From positions 27,894 to 91,893 of the forward strand of contig JAZQLQ010000023.1 of the NCBI GenBank assembly GCA_045542735.1: a stretch of 64,000 nt of DNA. Direction: 5' to 3'. The translations under genes and the position numbers were made by a program. The notes below the pieces were generated by a model. It had not been told where the DNA came from, made no database searches, and saw nothing but the letters and a program-made list of their open reading frames with translations. The stretch is from UBA2882 sp045542735. Its GTDB lineage: Bacteria; Bacillota; Clostridia; Lachnospirales; Lachnospiraceae. Of the stretch, positions 10,637 through 18,107 are shown one piece after another; the stretch's first letter is position 1, and every line of letters begins with the position of its first letter.

Positions 10637-11737
10637 ATGGCAGGCTCATTGTTTGGAAAACATTTTACTATACAAACCTTTGGAGAATCCCACGGTGAAG
10701 GAATTGGCGTAGTGGTAGACGGTGTTCCCGCAGGACTTTCTCTTGACACAGAAGACATCCAAGTATATCTGGATCGTCGCAAACCGGGAAGCTCCCGTTT
10801 TGCCACCAAACGTGCAGAAAGTGACAGCGTAGAGATTCTTTCCGGTGTGTTTGAAGGAAAAACCACAGGAACTCCCATTGCACTTTTGGTACGTAATACT
10901 TCCCAGCGTTCTTCTGATTATAGTGAGATTGCTTCCTACTATCGTCCCGGTCATGCAGACTACACCTTTGATTCCAAGTTCGGTTTTAGGGATTATCGCG
11001 GTGGCGGTCGTTCTTCCGGACGTGAAACCATCGGTCGTGTTGCCGGCGGTGCCATTGCCCTTAAAATATTAAAAGAGCTGGGTATCCAAGTTTGTGCTTA
11101 TGCAAAATCCATCGGACCCGTATCCATTGACTATAACCGCTTTGATAAGTCCCTGATTACTTCCACTCCTACTGCCATGCCCGATGAAGAAGCAAGTCAA
11201 AAGGCTTCTGCTTATCTGGAGCAATGTATGGCTGATACCGATTCTGCAGGTGGTGTCATTGAATGTGTGGTAGACGGTGTTCCTGCCGGCATCGGCGAAC
11301 CCGTATTTGATAAGCTTGATGCAAAGTTAGCGCAGGCTATCATGTCGGTAGGTGCTGTAAAGGCCTTTGAAATCGGTGACGGCATTGACGTGTCCTCCCG
11401 TCTGGGCAGTGAAAACAACGATGCTTTTACTATGGATAAAAGTAATGTTGTTAAAAAGACCAATCATGCCGGCGGCATTTTGGGTGGCATCAGCGACGGA
11501 GACCGCATTGTACTCCGTGCCCATGTAAAACCTACCCCTTCCATCTACAAGACACAGGAAACAGTCAATAAATCCGGTGAAGAAATTGCAATCAACATCA
11601 AGGGACGTCACGATCCCATTATTGTTCCCAGAGCCGTTGTTGTCATCGAAGCCATGACAGCTCTGACGATCTTAGACCTTATGATGGACAACATGAACTC
11701 CCGTATGGATTATTTGAAGAAAATCTATGAAGTATAA
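10637..11737 (+). CDS. aroC: chorismate synthase
   Basis: AroC turns 5-enolpyruvylshikimate-3-phosphate into chorismate, the last shared step of aromatic amino acid synthesis, using reduced FMN. The 366 residues carry the signatures GESHGEGIGVVVDGVPAGL near the N-terminus, the basic FRDYRGGGRSSGRET segment, and the C-terminal GGISDGDRIVLRAHVKPTPS. The ATG at 10637 has GAGGAA at 8 nt; earlier in-frame codons lie in the leader. It is a single gene with its own promoter and ends at a large foldback shared with the convergent lactonase gene. Confidence 0.96.
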   Translation: MAGSLFGKHFTIQTFGESHGEGIGVVVDGVPAGLSLDTEDIQVYLDRRKPGSSRFATKRAESDSVEILSGVFEGKTTGTPIALLVRNTSQRSSDYSEIASYYRPGHADYTFDSKFGFRDYRGGGRSSGRETIGRVAGGAIALKILKELGIQVCAYAKSIGPVSIDYNRFDKSLITSTPTAMPDEEASQKASAYLEQCMADTDSAGGVIECVVDGVPAGIGEPVFDKLDAKLAQAIMSVGAVKAFEIGDGIDVSSRLGSENNDAFTMDKSNVVKKTNHAGGILGGISDGDRIVLRAHVKPTPSIYKTQETVNKSGEEIAINIKGRHDPIIVPRAVVVIEAMTALTILDLMMDNMNSRMDYLKKIYEV

Positions 11738-11749
11738 AAAGAATTCTAT

Positions 11750-11894
11750 TAAAAAATCCTGACAATATTTTGTCTCGGAGACGCGCTCTCGCTCGATGCA
11801 AAACGCAGCGGATGCATAAGATTGCAAAGAACGCAATCTAAGCACCGGCGTTTTACAACGGTCTCCTGCAACAAATTATTGTCAGGATTTTTTA
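11750..11894. repeat. 145-bp foldback between convergent genes, probable bidirectional terminator
   Basis: The outer arms 11750-11773 and 11871-11894 are complementary at 23 of 24 positions and flanked by A- and T-runs, so a terminator would work in both directions. Nested inside are GGAGAC/GTCTCC (11777-11782 with 11861-11866), AAAACGC/GCGTTTT (11800-11806 with 11848-11854) and AGATTGC/GCAATCT (11819-11825 with 11833-11839). It fills the gap between aroC and the lactonase gene. The size and nesting exceed a normal terminator; a MITE-like element is an alternative. Confidence 0.75.
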
Positions 11895-11909
11895 TATATT
11901 AATACTTCA

Positions 11910-12965
11910 TTATGCTTCCAGTTTGTGGAAAATAATACAGTTAGGTCTGTCAATCTTTAATTCTTTTCCGTTCATGACGATCAAACCTTTTTCTGTATCC
12001 ACATTAAAGAATGTTAACGTGTTGGACTCGTGATTGAGAGAAACCAAATGTCTGTTGTCAGGGAATAATGCTGCATCTTTAGGATAGGAACCACTAATCG
12101 GCAAACAAAACAGCTTTCTCAATTCTCCGGTTTCCTGATTAATCTCAAACAATACTACACTGTTATCTCCTGCTGTACTGCTGAGCAAATATTTGTAATC
12201 CGACGAAAAGTTCAATGCACTGGCAGCAGAACCACCCGCATGATAATCATTTAAAGTCGGATAAGTACCAAGCTTGGTAAACTCAGGATTATCATTTATC
12301 ACTTCATAGGAATAAACATCTATATAGTTCTTCAACTCATGTACAATGTACACAAACTTACCGTCTTTGGTCATCTTGATATGTCTGGGTGCAGACTCCT
12401 GCTCGCTTCTGACTACATCCACAAGCTTTAATTTTCCTGTTACATGATCCATACGATATACATTGATATGGTCCATACCAAGATCTGCAGCCATCAAAAA
12501 CTTGTTATCTCTCGTCATCTTCACACAGCTGACATGAGGTCTGAAGTTACGTTCAGCAATACTTCCAAGACCCTTATGGAAAATCTCATCCGTAATTTCT
12601 CCCACACCACCATCTTCCTGCAAGCGTAATACTGTGATCTTTCCATCATGGTATCCCGCCACAAAGAGGAATTTATCCTGATAATCAGTGGAAAGATAGC
12701 ATCCTCTCATACCGTTAATGGAAGCATGGTTAATTAAACGTAAACTTCCGTCCTTTTGGATTTCAAAAGACTCCACACCAAAATCCGTAATGGAATACAG
12801 ATATTTCTGATTGTGGGAAATCGTCAAATAAGAGGAATTGGTTATCTCTACCTGATCCTTCTCCATGAACTTACCATTCTCCATATCCACATCATAAATG
12901 GTAATACCATGATTATCCTTCATTGTATAAGTCGAAACATATGCAACACATTTCTCTTTACCCAT
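11910..12965 (-). CDS. lactonase family protein (6-phosphogluconolactonase-like beta-propeller)
   Basis: This belongs to the YbhE/Pgl lactonase family, seven-bladed propellers some of which hydrolyse 6-phosphogluconolactone in the pentose phosphate pathway. The 351 residues show repeated blade segments, including RPHVSCVKMTRDNKFLMAADLGMD, APRHIKMTKDGKFVYIVHEL and GSYPKDAALFPDNRHLVSLNHES. The ATG at 12965 has GGAG upstream; the reading frame extends to 13001 without a ribosome site. It is a single gene, convergent with aroC. The substrate is inferred from family only; many clostridial members are untested. Confidence 0.82.
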   Translation of the reverse strand: MGKEKCVAYVSTYTMKDNHGITIYDVDMENGKFMEKDQVEITNSSYLTISHNQKYLYSITDFGVESFEIQKDGSLRLINHASINGMRGCYLSTDYQDKFLFVAGYHDGKITVLRLQEDGGVGEITDEIFHKGLGSIAERNFRPHVSCVKMTRDNKFLMAADLGMDHINVYRMDHVTGKLKLVDVVRSEQESAPRHIKMTKDGKFVYIVHELKNYIDVYSYEVINDNPEFTKLGTYPTLNDYHAGGSAASALNFSSDYKYLLSSTAGDNSVVLFEINQETGELRKLFCLPISGSYPKDAALFPDNRHLVSLNHESNTLTFFNVDTEKGLIVMNGKELKIDRPNCIIFHKLEA

Positions 12966-13095
12966 TATTTTACGCTCCGTTTCCTTGACAGGACTATCCA
13001 TTCTCTGACCTGTCCACTATCAGTTATTATAGCATGCAAAAAATTCCTTGTTAAGATATTTTACAAAATATGTTAAGATATCCTAGGTGACAAAA

Positions 13096-13989
13096 ATGGA
13101 AAGAATATTATATTACACAATCGAAGAGGCTTTTGTTGGATGGACCATTCATGATTATCTCCTACATTTAGGATTTTCATCCAAGAATATTATTTTCTTA
13201 AAGAAAATTCCCAAAAGCATTCTATTAAACGGAACCTGGGCTTTTGTCAATGTACGACTAAAGGCCGGGGATGTGTTATGCATTCATATATCAGAACCGG
13301 AATCATCAGATATTGAACCCATTTCCATGGATCTGTCTATTCTTTATGAAGATGAGGATTTGTTGATTGTCAACAAACCTTGGGGTATGCCTGCCATTCC
13401 ATCCATGTATCACCATCAGGACTCACTGGGCAACGGAGTCTGTGCATACTTTGCAAATCAGGGGAAATCCTTTGTATACCGCCCGGTCAACCGCATAGAC
13501 AAAAACACCTCCGGTCTTGTACTGATAGCCAAACATGTTATCAGTGCATCTATGTTGGCAAATCTGGCCGCAAAAGGCGAAATCCGCAAAACCTATACCG
13601 CCATTGCCCAAGGCATCCTTCCGGAAAGCGGCACCATCAATGCTCCCATTGCGCGCTTTGATGATTCTTTAATTATGAGATGTGTAGATTTTGCCCACGG
13701 TTCACATGCCGTTACACATTATCAGGTAATGGAACAAAAAGAAAAGTACGCCCTGATTTCAATTAGACTTGAAACCGGACGTACTCATCAAATTCGTGTT
13801 CATTTCAGTCATATAGGTCATCCCCTGGTAGGCGACGATCTATATGGTGGTGACAATACCATTTTGACAAGACATGCACTCCATGCAGGAACCATGGAAT
13901 TTATCCAACCTTTAACAGGAAATAAAATCTCCTGTCAGGTTCCTATGCCTGAAGATATGCTTTCCTTTTGGGAAAATCAGTCATCCTGA
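13096..13989 (+). CDS. RluA-family RNA pseudouridine synthase
   Basis: This enzyme isomerises specific uridines in rRNA or tRNA. About 65 N-terminal residues look like an S4-type RNA-binding region (IHDYLLHLGFS, INGxxVN-like strand), followed by the catalytic domain. The motif with the catalytic Asp reads NRIDKNTSGLVLIAK, where most relatives have HRLD; the Asp is kept. RLETGRTHQIRVHFSHIGHPLVGDDLYGG is typical. The ATG at 13096 follows AGGTGA; a GTG at 13087 is the alternative. Its last 13 nt overlap the convergent Cys-rich gene. Confidence 0.9.
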   Translation: MERILYYTIEEAFVGWTIHDYLLHLGFSSKNIIFLKKIPKSILLNGTWAFVNVRLKAGDVLCIHISEPESSDIEPISMDLSILYEDEDLLIVNKPWGMPAIPSMYHHQDSLGNGVCAYFANQGKSFVYRPVNRIDKNTSGLVLIAKHVISASMLANLAAKGEIRKTYTAIAQGILPESGTINAPIARFDDSLIMRCVDFAHGSHAVTHYQVMEQKEKYALISIRLETGRTHQIRVHFSHIGHPLVGDDLYGGDNTILTRHALHAGTMEFIQPLTGNKISCQVPMPEDMLSFWENQSS

Positions 13990-14240
13990 CATTCGCATCC
14001 GCAAGTGTCATTGTCTCTTCTGTCAAATACAGGTCTTCTGTTGCAACCACAGTCATCGTTGCGTTCACGACTTCTGGTACAGCCACAATCATCATCACGA
14101 TCACGGCGTCTTGTGCAACCGCAACTCTGATCACCTACTCTTTCACAGCCATTGTTGCAACCGTCATTACAACCGCTACCAATTCCGAAGCTATTACCGC
14201 CACAGAACAAAAGAATTAAGATTAACCATAAACAATTCAT
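13977..14240 (-). CDS. small Cys-rich repeat protein with N-terminal hydrophobic segment
   Basis: This 87-residue protein is not a family I can name. A hydrophobic segment (MNCLWLILILLFCGG) is followed by a Cys/Arg/Asp-rich tail with three imperfect repeats of about 12 residues, each starting CGC (near 40, 52 and 64), then a last CGCEC. Dense paired cysteines suggest metal binding or disulfide cross-linking, and small proteins of this build are common among spore-coat or surface proteins. That is inference only. The ATG at 14240 follows AAAGGAGTG. It overlaps the end of the convergent pseudouridine synthase gene. Confidence 0.72.
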   Translation of the reverse strand: MNCLWLILILLFCGGNSFGIGSGCNDGCNNGCERVGDQSCGCTRRRDRDDDCGCTRSRERNDDCGCNRRPVFDRRDNDTCGCECQDD

Positions 14241-14300
14241 ATTTTTCACTCCTTTATACTGCATACTATGTTGCATCTGTATAAAGTGTGACTTGTCTCT

Positions 14301-14831
14301 TTATTTCTTTAATATCACATACTTGATATAATCAAAGGTCTTTTCTTCTCCGTCACGCGCCAACATTCGGAGCAATACCAATAATTGCTTCTTGGTTTTT
14401 GCATGCATACCAAAGCCTTTTCCCTTCATAAAATACTCCAAGGGCTTGGCATCTGTATAGTTCTCTTTTTCATATACTTTGGATGCCGCAACACGGTCCA
14501 TAAACATCTCAATCACATATCGAATAGGCATGGGTGAAGGCGACATACCGCCTTTGATATCCACTGCACTATAATCAATCCAATACTCAAAATGATGTTT
14601 GTTACGTCCTTTGTGATGCAACCATGCAGAAGAATATCCGACATCTTCTCTTTCTGCATTATTGGGGCTGCGGTCACCCTGATAATATTTGGCACCTACA
14701 ATAAATTCTGCCGGCGAGAACTTGGACAAATCATGGGTAATCCCCTGTACATATAAGCCAACACGGAAGCATCCCTGCATCACCAAATATTTGTGATATA
14801 AAACTGTCTTGAAATGACCAATTATATTCAT
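14301..14831 (-). CDS. DUF5662-like protein
   Basis: This 176-residue protein resembles the DUF5662 family of clostridia, whose function is unknown. It has several conserved His and Asp clusters (THDLSKFSPAEF, WLHHKGRNKHHFEYW), an arrangement that recalls metal-dependent helical proteins, and RYVIEMFMDRVAASK and HAKTKKQLLVLLRMLA near the end. Its start overlaps the stop of the upstream debranching-enzyme homologue by 4 nt (ATGA), so the two are translationally coupled. Confidence 0.7.
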   Translation of the reverse strand: MNIIGHFKTVLYHKYLVMQGCFRVGLYVQGITHDLSKFSPAEFIVGAKYYQGDRSPNNAEREDVGYSSAWLHHKGRNKHHFEYWIDYSAVDIKGGMSPSPMPIRYVIEMFMDRVAASKVYEKENYTDAKPLEYFMKGKGFGMHAKTKKQLLVLLRMLARDGEEKTFDYIKYVILKK

Positions 14832-16738
14832 AACTCTACTTTTTCTCCCACCAATACCACAATGCTTCTGGGCTCTACATTAATCCGGTATTGAGCGCTT
14901 GTTTTCTCATCTTTTTCATCACCCTTAACATCCTCAGTCAAAATCCGGGGATTGCCTGACATCAGCATCGGCTTCCATTGTAACGAAGCCGGTAACTTGG
15001 GCAAGGCAAACTCATGATCTACCCAATGCATATTGTAAGCAACATAGATGAAAGCATCCTCTTTATTTTTATCGATACGGGCATATTTACCACAATATAA
15101 AATACCCATATGTCGATTATAATTGGCAAACTCAGGATACCATGCCTGCTCTCCGTGATAAGACAAATCCGGATAACCACATGATATAAAATCCATCTGT
15201 TTGAATGCATCTTCCACATGAAGAATAGGATGGGCTTTGCGGAATGCAATCAAATCTTTAACAAACTGTCTCAACTGCTCTTTGGCAACCGTTTCTTTCC
15301 ACTCCAACCAACTGATAGCGTTATCCTGACAATAAGGATTGTTGTTTCCGTCAGCAGAGTTACCAAACTCATCACCCGCCAACAAAACCGGTGTACCTTG
15401 GGATAAGAACATCATCAACAATGCATTTCTGCATTGACGGTTTCGAAGGCTTACAATAGGCTTTCTGCGGCTCTTACCTTCTGCTCCGCAGTTCCAACTG
15501 TAATTATAATCACTACCATCCCGATTATCTTCTCCATTGGCTTCGTTATGCTTCCTATCATAAGAAACCAAATCCTCCAGCGTAAATCCCTGATAAGAGG
15601 TGATTTCGTTTAAAACCGCGAATCCGGACGGATTGTTCTTGAAGTGCCCTGCAACCGTAGACAGCATATCCTCATCGCCCTTCAAATATTTGCGAATATC
15701 ATATAAAAAGCCTTGTGAAACAACCGCAAGATTTTTAAATCTGCTTCTATCTTTTTCTAAATCCGCAAAGTTCTCATTTCCCATGGACTCAAAGATTAAT
15801 TTGGTCCTCTGCAAATACGGATCGGTTGCCAATAGGCGGATTGGCAAATCACATCCCATCAACTTAAAGCCATCCACATGATAAGCTGCCACCCAATAAC
15901 GACACACATCCAATATAAAACCGGGTCTGGTCCCTGCCGGGAAATATAACTCCATAATAAATTCCATGCCGTTTTGGTGCAGTGCTTTAATCATGTCCTT
16001 GCATTCAATATCAGCTCTATCACTCTTGGCATAGGCACCCTTGGGTGCCATATAATTTCCTTGGGAATATCCCCAGTAGTTGGTCTTATACTCCCAATTC
16101 TGTCCACCCTTTTCCATAAATGGCAATAACGCTTCGTCCACCCCGGAATATGCCGGATTAAGAATCACATCATCAAATTCATAAATAGGCATACTTTGTA
16201 CCGCCGTAATCCCCAATTCTTTTAAATAGGGAATCTTCTCTATCAATCCCGCAAAAGTGCCTTTGTTTTTTACACCGGATGAACTATGCTTGGTAAAGCC
16301 TCTCATATGCAACTTATAAAAAATACTGTTGTGGAACGGAATAGCCGGCGCACAATCCCCTTCCCAATCATATGCATCATCAAAAAATACACATCGGGGT
16401 ACCGCTCCTTTTTTGTCCGGTTCTCCAAATTTAGAAGACGAAGCCACAAGCCCGGCATAAGGATCGGAAACAAGCTCATCATCCTTATAAAGCAAATAAG
16501 AAAATTCCTCATAAGGAAATTGCTCGATAAACAGACAAAACAGACCCCCTATGAGATATTCTTTCTCAAAAGGAATCCTGATTTCTTTATTACCTTTGGG
16601 ATAAATCACTACCCCACTATTATTTTTACCAACGATATCACTAACAATTGAAAGGCCATCCTGTACCTTGTGGAGACCCATTGGATACAAACGGCCTTTG
16701 CATACTCTTAATTTATCCTTCATCATGCTGTCACTCAT
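14828..16738 (-). CDS. GH13 glycogen-debranching/isoamylase homologue, catalytic residues lost
   Basis: The fold follows GlgX/isoamylase enzymes: an N-terminal beta-sandwich region (about 10-125), a TIM barrel, and a C-terminal beta domain, 636 residues in all. NGMEF-type strand, YWVAAYHVDGF and GFTLEDLVSY keep the alignment clear. The active site is gone. The nucleophile motif DGFRFD reads DGFKLM (residues 289-294). The TSHDGFTL motif reads TSYQGFTL (380-387). The DVVYNH strand reads ELYFPA. Only the acid/base Glu (IFES, about 317) remains. Hydrolysis is therefore unlikely; a glycan-binding or regulatory role is inference. The start has AGGAG. Confidence 0.85.
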   Translation of the reverse strand: MSDSMMKDKLRVCKGRLYPMGLHKVQDGLSIVSDIVGKNNSGVVIYPKGNKEIRIPFEKEYLIGGLFCLFIEQFPYEEFSYLLYKDDELVSDPYAGLVASSSKFGEPDKKGAVPRCVFFDDAYDWEGDCAPAIPFHNSIFYKLHMRGFTKHSSSGVKNKGTFAGLIEKIPYLKELGITAVQSMPIYEFDDVILNPAYSGVDEALLPFMEKGGQNWEYKTNYWGYSQGNYMAPKGAYAKSDRADIECKDMIKALHQNGMEFIMELYFPAGTRPGFILDVCRYWVAAYHVDGFKLMGCDLPIRLLATDPYLQRTKLIFESMGNENFADLEKDRSRFKNLAVVSQGFLYDIRKYLKGDEDMLSTVAGHFKNNPSGFAVLNEITSYQGFTLEDLVSYDRKHNEANGEDNRDGSDYNYSWNCGAEGKSRRKPIVSLRNRQCRNALLMMFLSQGTPVLLAGDEFGNSADGNNNPYCQDNAISWLEWKETVAKEQLRQFVKDLIAFRKAHPILHVEDAFKQMDFISCGYPDLSYHGEQAWYPEFANYNRHMGILYCGKYARIDKNKEDAFIYVAYNMHWVDHEFALPKLPASLQWKPMLMSGNPRILTEDVKGDEKDEKTSAQYRINVEPRSIVVLVGEKVEL

Positions 16739-16761
16739 GCTTTTCTCCTGCTAATACTAGT

Positions 16762-16781
16762 CTATACATACATGTGTATAG
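16762..16781. promoter_or_regulatory. inverted repeat overlapping the debranching-homologue promoter
   Basis: CTATACA (16762-16768) and TGTATAG (16775-16781) form an inverted repeat with a 6-nt centre. On the minus strand a promoter TTTTCA-17 nt-TATACT lies just before it, so the repeat covers the expected transcription start. An operator is a fair guess; the factor is unknown. Confidence 0.4.
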
Positions 16782-16817
16782 TATACCACAAATTAACAAT
16801 CCTGAAAAGAAAATGTA

Positions 16818-17561
16818 TCACATTACCAGTTTCGGCAAAACACTACGCACCTCTTCATGAATAATGACGTCTGCACTTTTATCTCTGAAATGCTCATGCT
16901 TGCTAAGGAGAATCAATTTATCCCCACTGTAATGATTGATTGCAAAGCGGACCATGGAGTCATAAAAATTAGTCCCCAATACAAGTAATGCATCTGCCTC
17001 CTGACAGGCATTGGCCGCCTCTGTCATCACATCATTCCGAATCATTTCACCATATAAACGGATACCCGGACGAATGGGGCTTAAGCATTGATCACAAAGC
17101 GGCACACCTTTTGCATCACGTATGTAATCCACTGTAAAGTGCTTTCCGCACTTTGTACACCAATTTACTTTCCGACTTCCATATAATTCAATCACTTTTC
17201 CAATACCGATTTCTCTTTCCAGTCCATGAGTATTGGTGGTAATACACGCCTTTAATTTTCCTTGTTCATCCAGTCTTTTTAATGCTTCAAAAGTCTCATT
17301 TGGTTTACAACAATCCGCCAGATATTCTTCCTTGTAGTATTGAAAGAACCTTTCTTTACGAGCACTGTAAAAACCACTGGACATAATCTCTTCCGGACTA
17401 TGATGGTAGGATTCCTCAATCCGGTATATGACCTGATTATTCAGATAATTTAATGCACCACATTCCATCACAACACCAACTCCAAGCAAGGCAACGATTC
17501 GGTCGGATGATTCCAAAACCTTTTTTGCTCTATCCAAGCTTTCTTCCAATGTCAATTGCAT
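16818..17561 (-). CDS. SIR2-like protein, catalytic His replaced
   Basis: This 247-residue protein is related to NAD-dependent sirtuins. The zinc ribbon is intact (C135, C138, C156, C159), and the TTNTHGLEREIG and VLGTNFYDS segments match sirtuin NAD-binding positions. Two key sites differ. The GAGxSxxSGIPDFR loop reads GVGVVMECGALNYLNN, so the DFR is absent. The catalytic His of the ELHGS motif is Tyr (ELYGS, Y127). Deacetylation by the known mechanism looks unlikely; ADP-ribose or NAD sensing is possible. The ATG at 17561 follows AAGGGG. Confidence 0.8.
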   Translation of the reverse strand: MQLTLEESLDRAKKVLESSDRIVALLGVGVVMECGALNYLNNQVIYRIEESYHHSPEEIMSSGFYSARKERFFQYYKEEYLADCCKPNETFEALKRLDEQGKLKACITTNTHGLEREIGIGKVIELYGSRKVNWCTKCGKHFTVDYIRDAKGVPLCDQCLSPIRPGIRLYGEMIRNDVMTEAANACQEADALLVLGTNFYDSMVRFAINHYSGDKLILLSKHEHFRDKSADVIIHEEVRSVLPKLVM

Positions 17562-17756
17562 ACAATCACGCCCCTTTTTGAGTTTCTTTTTCTTATATTT
17601 TAGGCACATTTTCCTATATTGTCAATCTTTTCATTATGTTTAGGCGAATTTTACAACAATTCTTTCATTTTCTATACACAACATAAAAAACATGCTATAA
17701 TTGCCTTATCTTTGAATAATATGAAAGGAACGAGCCAAGCTCGTGATGTACACATT

Positions 17757-18107
17757 ATGGGAAATAATAAAAACAAAAATGAAATCGAAGAAATTGAAGG
17801 CGAAGAAATGACTGTCACACTGTCATTAGACAATGGTGAATCCGTTACCTGTGCAGTTGTTACTATCTTTACCGTTGATTCCAAAGATTACATTGCCCTG
17901 ATGCCCTTAAACGAAAACGGAGAGAATACTGATGGCAATGTATGGTTTTACGGCTACGAAGAAGACTTGTCCGATCCAAATAAGGAACCCATTCTCTCCT
18001 ACATCGAAGATGATGCAGAATTCGAAAAGGTAGAGGATGCTTTTGACGAATATCTGGACAGTTGTGAATTTGATGAATTATTAGATACCGAAGATGATTC
18101 CGAATAG
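17757..18107 (+). CDS. DUF1292 acidic protein
   Basis: This is a small, strongly acidic member of the DUF1292 (YrzB-like) family, common in Firmicutes and of unknown function. The conserved core VTLSLDNGESVTCAVVTIF, KDYIALMPLNENGE and the C-terminal EDDAEFEKVEDAFDEYLD are visible in 116 residues. I take the ATG at 17757 by family length, though the nearest purine-rich site (AAAGGA) is 25 nt upstream with a small GAGC/GCTC hairpin between; 17721 is the alternative. Its last 109 nt overlap the convergent helicase gene. Confidence 0.8.
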   Translation: MGNNKNKNEIEEIEGEEMTVTLSLDNGESVTCAVVTIFTVDSKDYIALMPLNENGENTDGNVWFYGYEEDLSDPNKEPILSYIEDDAEFEKVEDAFDEYLDSCEFDELLDTEDDSE

